Assembly (NCBI GenBank): GCA_021151625.1
Contig: JAGKWY010000148.1
Span: 1 to 19,253, forward strand
Direction of reading: 5' to 3'
Length of the DNA: 19,253 bases
DNA from: Gammaproteobacteria bacterium
GTDB lineage: Bacteria > Pseudomonadota > Gammaproteobacteria > Pseudomonadales > Cellvibrionaceae
A model generated the notes under the pieces. It made no database searches and was not told the origin of the DNA. It saw nothing but the letters and a program-made list of their open reading frames with translations. Made by a program: the position numbers and the translations under genes. Below, piece after piece: positions 14,547-19,253 of the stretch. Positions within the stretch are counted from its first letter, which is position 1; each line of letters opens with the position of its first letter.

Positions 14547-14552
14547 ATTATA
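14547..14552 (-). promoter_or_regulatory. candidate -10 for the SSK-repeat protein gene
   Basis: TATAAT is an exact -10 hexamer about 96 bases before the ATG at 14451. The only TTGACG nearby is 13 bases away, too close for a normal -35, so this is a tentative call. Confidence 0.3.
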
Positions 14553-14583
14553 TAGCTAACCCAAGCGTCAACCTACGCCTAAA

Positions 14584-15453
14584 TTATGAAGATTTACCTA
14601 GCGCCAAATCCGCCGCTATCCCTACAAAAACTGCCATACCCACCCAGTTATTATTGAGAAAGGCCTTGAAGCAGGCTTCGCGCGCGCGGAAGCGGATTAG
14701 CCATTGTTGATAAACAAACAAGCCGGTCGCCACCGCCAGCCCCAGGTAGTACAGGCTGCCCAGTTCAAAGCGATTGCCCACCAAAACCAGTGCGTAAATG
14801 GTGAGTACTTGCAGGGCACCAGTGATTAATCGGTCCTGCTCGCCGAATAGAATGGCAGTGGATTTAACCCCGATTTTCAGGTCGTCATCCCGGTCCACCA
14901 TGGCGTAGAAGGTGTCGTAGGCGACTGTCCAGAGCACTACTGCCAGGTAAATCACCCACATATGGCGGTTGAGTTCACCGGCTTCGGCGGCATAGGCCAT
15001 GGGAATTCCCCAGGCGAACGCGGCGCCCAGAACTACCTGGGGCAGATGGGTATGGCGCTTCATAAATGGGTAGCAGAAGGCCAGCGCCAAGCCGCCAATT
15101 GAGAGCTTGATGGTCAGCGGATCGGTCATGAGTACCAGGCCAAAGGCGGTCAGGCACAGGGTGACAAACAAGCCGATTGCTTCTTTGCTTGAGACAGCTC
15201 CCGTAGCCAGTGGTCGTTCTTTGGTGCGCGCGACCTTGCCGTCAATTTTGCGATCAGCGAAATCGTTAATCACGCAGCCAGCAGCGCGCATCACAATCAC
15301 ACCCAGCACGAAAATCACCAGATTCTTGATGCTCGGTATTCCCTTGGCAGCCAGCCACAAGGCCCAGAGTGTTGGCCAAAGCAGTAACAACGTGCCAATC
15401 GGGCGATCCATACGCATCAAGCGCCAGTAGTGCGGTGCCTTTTGCAGGATCAA
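14584..15453 (-). CDS. ubiA: 4-hydroxybenzoate polyprenyltransferase UbiA
   Basis: This 289-residue inner-membrane enzyme attaches the polyprenyl tail to 4-hydroxybenzoate, the second step of ubiquinone synthesis. Both Asp-rich motifs that bind magnesium and prenyl diphosphate are present: NDFADRKID (residues 63-71) followed by KVARTKERPL, and YDTFYAMVDRDDD (179-191). About eight to nine hydrophobic helices and the opening RMDRPIGTLLLLWPTLWALW are typical. The start is the TTG at 15453; it lacks a clear Shine-Dalgarno sequence, and the frame stays open upstream without ATG or GTG, so the exact start is uncertain. It follows ubiC and the low-complexity gene on the same strand, probably as one operon. 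Confidence 0.95.
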   Translation of the reverse strand: MILQKAPHYWRLMRMDRPIGTLLLLWPTLWALWLAAKGIPSIKNLVIFVLGVIVMRAAGCVINDFADRKIDGKVARTKERPLATGAVSSKEAIGLFVTLCLTAFGLVLMTDPLTIKLSIGGLALAFCYPFMKRHTHLPQVVLGAAFAWGIPMAYAAEAGELNRHMWVIYLAVVLWTVAYDTFYAMVDRDDDLKIGVKSTAILFGEQDRLITGALQVLTIYALVLVGNRFELGSLYYLGLAVATGLFVYQQWLIRFRAREACFKAFLNNNWVGMAVFVGIAADLALGKSS

Positions 15454-15520
15454 GTTGCCAGATGAGTTATTTTTTAATGAATTTTCTGCCTTTTTAAGGA
15501 TTTTGGCTGCATGATCCCTG

Positions 15521-15931
15521 TTAGCTGGAGCTGGAGCTGGAGCTGGAGCTGGAGCTGGAGCTGGAGCTGGAGTTGGGTGTGGCAGGTTCTTTTGCGACCG
15601 GTTTTTTCACACTAGCCTTCGGAGCAACTTTTGCCGGGGCATCAGTGACAGGTGCGGGTTTATCACTTCCGGCCTTTGGTGTTTGGGGCGTAGCGGTTTT
15701 CTTTATTGTCGTCGTGGTTTTGACCGGTGCCGTTTTCTTAGCGGCTGGAGTTGCCGCCTTTGTTGCGGGTGCTGTCTTTGGGCTGGCCTCTGCAGCAGCA
15801 CTTTCTGCCGGTTTGGTCGCCGGTTTTTTGCGCGCGACTGGTTTGGCCGGCGTCTGGCTTGGCTCTGTCGAGCCAGTGGGTGCCGCAGATGTTTCTGCGG
15901 TGCTTGATGGTTTGTCGCTAGGGGTTGTCAT
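15521..15931 (-). CDS. low-complexity Ala/Lys/Pro/Thr-rich protein with a poly-Ser tail
   Basis: This 136-residue reading frame lies between ubiC and ubiA on the same strand. It is almost entirely Ala, Lys, Pro, Thr and Ser, with repeated K-P-A and K-K-T motifs, and ends in 16 consecutive Ser. No signal peptide or hydrophobic segment is present, so it would be a disordered, basic cytoplasmic protein. Composition recalls AlgP and histone H1-like tails, which bind DNA, but this is resemblance in composition only. The ATG at 15931 has AGGCG ten bases upstream; a TTG two codons earlier is less likely. The poly-Ser part is encoded by eight perfect hexamer repeats. The opposite strand is also open, so coding status needs support, but the spacing within the ubi operon favours this strand. 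Confidence 0.6.
   Translation of the reverse strand: MTTPSDKPSSTAETSAAPTGSTEPSQTPAKPVARKKPATKPAESAAAEASPKTAPATKAATPAAKKTAPVKTTTTIKKTATPQTPKAGSDKPAPVTDAPAKVAPKASVKKPVAKEPATPNSSSSSSSSSSSSSSSS
15523..15570. repeat. eight perfect AGCTGG hexanucleotide repeats
   Basis: The plus strand reads AGCTGG eight times without a change, followed by one AGTTGG. On the coding strand this gives alternating AGC and TCC serine codons up to the stop. The unit length of six means that loss or gain changes the tail by two Ser without shifting the frame. Confidence 0.95.
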
Positions 15932-15980
15932 CGCCAAAACGCCTGTGACTTGTTATTGGTATACCGATATTGGCTGGAGA

Positions 15981-16550
15981 TTATGCCTGTTCCAGCACAA
16001 GGCTGGCGACAAAATCCGGCAGGAACACTTCGCTTACCAACAGCGGTTTGTCGTGCAGGGAAAACACCGAACGGCGCCCCCAGAGCAATGCCGATCTTGC
16101 CAGTGCTGCCGGCACGTAATGATGATTGCGCCCTATGGCGGCAACCGCAATCGGGCTGCGCACCAAATGCGACTGACTAAACAAAAATGCACCCAATGGG
16201 CGAGTGTGCTGCTTGCGCAGGTGGCGCAAGTCACCGGTCAGGCTTACGAGCGGTAAAATGCTGCGCGCGAATACCCAGGGCTGGCTGTTGCCTTTAAGAA
16301 TTACTTCGCGGATCAGCGCGAGGTCGCTACAGCGGATTCCCAATGCCTGGCATTCATTGCGGCTGGCTCGACCGATAAATTGGCGGACTATCTCCACCCG
16401 AAATTGGCCCGCGCTTTTGGCGACCAGGCGTGCCGTCAATGAACCGGGATCGGTTAACCAGTGTTGCAAGGCAGGAGACGGGCGGATTGAGCGCGGCCAT
16501 AGGGCGAGCGGGCGCCACAACAAGGCGGTTGGGGAATATGCCTGGGGCAA
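15981..16550 (-). CDS. ubiC: chorismate lyase UbiC
   Basis: This enzyme removes pyruvate from chorismate to give 4-hydroxybenzoate, the first committed step of ubiquinone synthesis, in the cytoplasm. The 189-residue protein has REVILKGNSQPWVFARSILP (residues 81-100) with Arg96, PLG at 118-120, and LLWGRRSVFSLHDKPLLVSE (155-174) with Glu174, matching in order the Arg76, Gly90 and Glu155 region of E. coli UbiC. The TTG at 16550 is chosen because AGGAG lies seven bases upstream; a GTG at 16598 would add 16 residues and has no such site. It is divergent from the HU gene and leads the probable ubiC-ubiA operon. Confidence 0.92.
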   Translation of the reverse strand: MPQAYSPTALLWRPLALWPRSIRPSPALQHWLTDPGSLTARLVAKSAGQFRVEIVRQFIGRASRNECQALGIRCSDLALIREVILKGNSQPWVFARSILPLVSLTGDLRHLRKQHTRPLGAFLFSQSHLVRSPIAVAAIGRNHHYVPAALARSALLWGRRSVFSLHDKPLLVSEVFLPDFVASLVLEQA

Positions 16551-16731
16551 TCGCTGTCTCCTGTGAGTCGGCGGGTTGGGTCTGGCGGATAAAAACACTT
16601 GCTGCCGGTTATGCGGGCCGCAGTTTATCAGCTTGGTTGCGCCCGGGCGTGAAAAAACCGGGAAAAGTCTGCCGCAAGCTGACTAATGCAGGTAAACTCC
16701 CCGGGCGATTCACTATCTAGGAGAAGAAAAT

Positions 16732-17007
16732 ATGCACAAGACCGATATAGTTGTAGCCCTGGCGAACAATACTGACCTGGGTGTTAACAAAGCTGACCTG
16801 GTCGTTTCAGCGTTTATCGAGCAGATTACCAATGCGCTTTCCCGCGGTGAATCTGTGGCATTGCTTGGCTTCGGCACCTTCAATGTCAGCGCGCGCGCGG
16901 CGCGCGAAGGTCGCAATCCGCAAACCGGTGCAACCATTCAAATCGCTGCCAGCAAAACCGTGACTTTCAAAGCGGGCAAGGCCCTGAAAGACGCGGTTAA
17001 CGAGTAA
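16732..17007 (+). CDS. HU-family DNA-binding protein
   Basis: This 91-residue protein has the standard HU/IHF length. It shows the dimerisation helices at the start (TDIVVALANNTDL, then NKADLVVSAFIEQI), the GFGTF turn (residues 46-50), the flexible DNA-binding arm with GRNPQTGATIQI (60-71) and the closing TVTFKAGKALKDAVNE. Such proteins form dimers that bend DNA and help compact the nucleoid. It is less basic than a main HU and lacks IHF features, so it resembles the secondary HU-like protein that Pseudomonas has near ubiC and ubiA. AGGAGA precedes the ATG. It is divergent from ubiC across 181 bases. Confidence 0.93.
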   Translation: MHKTDIVVALANNTDLGVNKADLVVSAFIEQITNALSRGESVALLGFGTFNVSARAAREGRNPQTGATIQIAASKTVTFKAGKALKDAVNE

Positions 17008-17019
17008 TACTTTTCTCCC

Positions 17020-17039
17020 GGCGGCATACTCATGCCGCC
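17020..17039 (+). terminator. hairpin after the HU-family gene
   Basis: GGCGGCAT (17020-17027) pairs with ATGCCGCC (17032-17039) around ACTC, 13 bases past the HU stop. There is no T run, so it may only partly terminate or may protect the 3' end of the HU mRNA. Confidence 0.55.
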
Positions 17040-17120
17040 ATCACATACATCAGCATCTGATCCAGCCAACACCAATTCAACCAACAATAAAGTTAATCAA
17101 AGTAGGCCCGGGGTGTATCT

Positions 17121-18410
17121 ATGTCGCTAACCAATAAAATTTTGCTCGGCATGGTGCTGGGAACTATTGTCGGTTTGCTGTTCAACGTCTTGGGTGGCGA
17201 TACCCCGAGCAAAGATGGCCTAAGCCAATGGCTGCAGGTTTTTGTGTTTGATGGATTATTCGATGCAATTGGTAAAATTTTTATTGCATCCTTAAAGATG
17301 CTCGTAGTGCCACTGGTGTTTGTCTCCCTGGTCTGCGGCGCCGCTGCCTTGGGGGGCCAGAGTCGTATGGGCGCACTGGCCGGAAAAACCCTGGGGCTAT
17401 ATGTTTGCTGCACCACTATCGCTGTTGCGCTTTCCATTACTTGTGCGGTATTGGTTCAACCGGGCGCAAATGTTGACCTTCCCACCGCGAGCAATTTTAC
17501 CGCGCCGGAAATTCCCTCTATTAAAGATACATTGATTGATATTGTTCCGAGCAACCCGTTGCAATCTATGGTTGATGCCAATATGTTGCAGATTATTATT
17601 TTTTCGCTGTTGTTTGGTTTTGCCATTTCGCGTGTGGGTGGCGATGTGACTGGCAACATGATTGTGTTTTTTAATAATCTCAACGATGTGATTATTAGAA
17701 TGGTGATGATGTTGATGCAGCTCGCACCCTACGGTGTGTTTTGTTTGTTGGCCAAGTTATTTGCTTCGCTGGGCTTTTCAGTCATCGTTGATTTGGCGAA
17801 ATATTTTTTTACCGTGGTGTTTGTTTTATTTTTGCACGGCATAGGTTTTTACGGCGCACTGATTAAAATTCTTTCAGGTTTGAGCCCCGTTGTGTTTTTC
17901 AAAAAAATGCAAAAGGTCATGCTCTTTGCATTTAGTACCGCCTCCAGTAATGCCACCATCCCTATTACCTTGCGCACTGTTGAGCACGATCTGGGGGTGG
18001 ATAATAAAGTGGCCAGCTTTTCTATCCCGCTCGGTGCAACAGTCAATATGGATGGCACCGCCATCATGCAGGGCGTCGCCACAGTGTTTATCGCGCAGGC
18101 TTACAATATCGATATTGGTATTGCGGGTTATTTGATGGTGATTCTCACCGCTACCCTCGCCTCCATCGGCACCGCAGGTGTTCCCGGTGTTGGCCTGGTT
18201 ACCTTAACCATGGTATTGCAGTCGGTGGGTTTACCGGTGGAAGGTATTGCCCTGATTATTGGAGTGGACCGTTTGCTGGATATGATTCGCACCGGCGTCA
18301 ATGTTGCTGGCGATGCCGTAGTTGCGGTGATTGTGGCGAAAAGCGAAAAAATGCTGGATATAGCGCGTTATAACAACGAATCGCTCAATGCGGAGAATGA
18401 CCCGGTTTAA
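17121..18410 (+). CDS. dicarboxylate/amino acid:cation symporter (GltP/DctA superfamily)
   Basis: This 429-residue inner-membrane carrier belongs to the DAACS family, which couples uptake of glutamate, aspartate or C4-dicarboxylates to Na+ or H+. The hallmark motifs are all present: the serine-rich hairpin STASSNATIP (residues 272-281), GATVNMDGT (305-313), GTAGVPGVG (second hairpin) and DRLLDMIRTGVNVAGD (383-398), where the last Asp, Arg, Thr and Asn bind substrate and cation. About eight helices plus two re-entrant loops and the length fit. The substrate cannot be assigned firmly; Arg390 and Thr391 favour an acidic amino acid or dicarboxylate. It is a single-gene unit with a GGGGTG upstream of the ATG and a strong terminator after the stop. 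Confidence 0.93.
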   Translation: MSLTNKILLGMVLGTIVGLLFNVLGGDTPSKDGLSQWLQVFVFDGLFDAIGKIFIASLKMLVVPLVFVSLVCGAAALGGQSRMGALAGKTLGLYVCCTTIAVALSITCAVLVQPGANVDLPTASNFTAPEIPSIKDTLIDIVPSNPLQSMVDANMLQIIIFSLLFGFAISRVGGDVTGNMIVFFNNLNDVIIRMVMMLMQLAPYGVFCLLAKLFASLGFSVIVDLAKYFFTVVFVLFLHGIGFYGALIKILSGLSPVVFFKKMQKVMLFAFSTASSNATIPITLRTVEHDLGVDNKVASFSIPLGATVNMDGTAIMQGVATVFIAQAYNIDIGIAGYLMVILTATLASIGTAGVPGVGLVTLTMVLQSVGLPVEGIALIIGVDRLLDMIRTGVNVAGDAVVAVIVAKSEKMLDIARYNNESLNAENDPV

Positions 18411-18431
18411 TTCAGCTGGGTTGTTGAAAAT

Positions 18432-18466
18432 AAAAAAAGCGACTGCGTAATACGGTCGCTTTTTTT
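18432..18466. terminator. bidirectional intrinsic terminator
   Basis: AAAAAAAGCGAC (18432-18443) pairs with GTCGCTTTTTTT (18455-18466) around an 11-base loop. The A and T runs at each foot let it serve both the symporter gene and the convergent gene ending at 18486. Confidence 0.9.
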
Positions 18467-18485
18467 GTTTTGTGCACTTAAAAAA

Positions 18486-19184
18486 TTAATGTTTCGTGGG
18501 CGAATCTGTATCGAATTCCACACTAATAGATAAATCATCGGTTAGACAAGGCCAGCGTTCAAACTCTTGCTGCCAGCCCAGGGTTTTATGGGTATCTATG
18601 TAAGTAGAAAAATTTTTCCCATCAAATTTATGCTCATTGAGCAATAGCTCGGCCGAAAATAACACGGCTTGATCCAGCTCATTGGCAAAGGGTTCTCCAA
18701 TTAATTCGTGTGCGATGACATTTGCCACGGTCATATCCATAGGCGCGAGTGGAATTCCACTCTTGGCCATAAAGCGATCATTCACTTCTTCCAGTAACCG
18801 ATGCGCAAGATAAGCTTCATCGAGCAGGGCTTCCAATTGACTGTGTGGATCAATAATTGACGGCGGCGATAAAAAATAATCGCTGGCTATTTTTAATAGC
18901 GGTTCTACTTCGTGATAAATCCCCGCTTCTTGCGCCATGGTGCGAATTGCGTCGATAAAATCCGGCACATGTTTTATATAGCGCAGGATAAAGTCGGCCA
19001 GGCCTTTAGTTGCCTGGTTTTCAGGTAATTTAATTGCAGTGTGTAAATGGCTTTTGCGACATTCAACAAATTCCAATAATTTTCCTGAGGCGGAATCCTG
19101 AACTTGTGCCTGGGCAATTATTTGGCGAATGGGGTTGAGTGGGTCGTTCAAGCTTAGTCTCTGATAATAGTTGTAACTAATCAC
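18486..19184 (-). CDS. hypothetical cytoplasmic protein
   Basis: I do not recognise this family. The preferred start is the GTG at 19184, with AAGGA eight bases upstream, giving 232 residues; an ATG at 19214 would add ten residues but has no ribosome-binding site. The protein has no signal peptide or membrane segment. It is acidic and mainly helical in character, with several Leu-rich helices in the middle (LEALLDEAYLAHRLLEEVND) and a Trp/Pro-containing acidic C terminus. No catalytic motif stands out. It is convergent with the symporter gene and the next gene upstream lies outside the window, so context does not help. Confidence 0.75.
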   Translation of the reverse strand: MISYNYYQRLSLNDPLNPIRQIIAQAQVQDSASGKLLEFVECRKSHLHTAIKLPENQATKGLADFILRYIKHVPDFIDAIRTMAQEAGIYHEVEPLLKIASDYFLSPPSIIDPHSQLEALLDEAYLAHRLLEEVNDRFMAKSGIPLAPMDMTVANVIAHELIGEPFANELDQAVLFSAELLLNEHKFDGKNFSTYIDTHKTLGWQQEFERWPCLTDDLSISVEFDTDSPTKH

Positions 19185-19253
19185 GTTAACAGTCCTTCTG
19201 GGCGCGAGATTCATTAATCGCGCTTTAAAAGTAAACCATGGTCGAGCAAACGC

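Noticed and set aside
14547..14571. TTGACG and TATAAT as a full promoter
   Set aside because: The hexamers are only 13 bases apart, too close for sigma-70; only the -10 is kept as a tentative site.
15481..15511. Eleven-codon leader frame between the poly-Ser gene and ubiA
   Set aside because: It has an ATG with a GGGA nearby, but no attenuator structure or codon pattern supports a regulatory peptide.
15573..16256. Plus-strand 227-residue hydrophobic reading frame
   Set aside because: It lies opposite the Lys/Ala/Pro-rich gene and part of ubiC. Its hydrophobic, Ala/Gly/Val-rich look is what the complement of Ala, Lys, Pro and Thr codons gives, and it has no family match and runs into the antisense of a conserved gene.
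1..19253. tRNA or rRNA genes, CRISPR arrays, insertion-sequence transposases
   Set aside because: Reading through both strands I found no cloverleaf-like sequence, spaced direct-repeat array or transposase motif.

Overview
The window looks like chromosomal DNA of a polysaccharide-degrading gammaproteobacterium, most likely Cellvibrio or a close relative. Three things point there. Secreted proteins have long serine-rich linkers. One of them is a chitin-type AA10 lytic polysaccharide monooxygenase with CBM5-like and CBM73-like modules, the layout described for the Cellvibrio japonicus enzyme. The order ubiC, ubiA, phoB, phoR resembles that of Pseudomonas. The genus is an inference from gene content, not from a marker gene.

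Layout. Bases 1-2200 hold a CheX-like chemotaxis phosphatase (+), a convergent Bcr/CflA-type drug exporter (-) and a small secreted protein of unknown function (-). Bases 2257-4437 hold a cold-shock gene with its own promoter, long leader and terminator, then an ABC half-transporter whose normal start codon is missing. Bases 4425-6620 (-) hold a DUF2214 membrane protein and a NarL/DesR-type two-component pair; the response regulator is split by a frameshift in a run of nine A. Bases 6806-8496 hold a DUF2141 secreted protein and the convergent AA10 enzyme. Bases 8701-10934 (-) are phoB-phoR behind a recognisable Pho box, with a long perfect hairpin filling the gap between the two genes. Bases 11050-14451 (-) hold two exported, Ser-linker proteins that share an unfamiliar domain of about 122 residues bounded by cysteines (three copies in total). 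Bases 14584-16550 (-) are ubiC, a low-complexity Ala/Lys/Pro protein with a poly-Ser tail encoded by a hexanucleotide repeat, and ubiA. Bases 16732-18466 (+) are an HU-family protein and a dicarboxylate/glutamate-type symporter, and an unrecognised minus-strand gene closes the window.

How the genes work together. UbiC makes 4-hydroxybenzoate from chorismate and UbiA prenylates it, the first committed steps of ubiquinone synthesis. PhoR and PhoB sense and answer phosphate starvation. The AA10 enzyme cleaves chitin oxidatively outside the cell. The two Ser-linker proteins sit where Pseudomonas has only a small gene between ubiA and phoB, so they look like a lineage-specific addition; their architecture suggests surface binding of a polysaccharide, but no catalytic domain is recognised. 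Several genes here appear to start at TTG or GTG, chosen because a Shine-Dalgarno sequence stands at the right distance.
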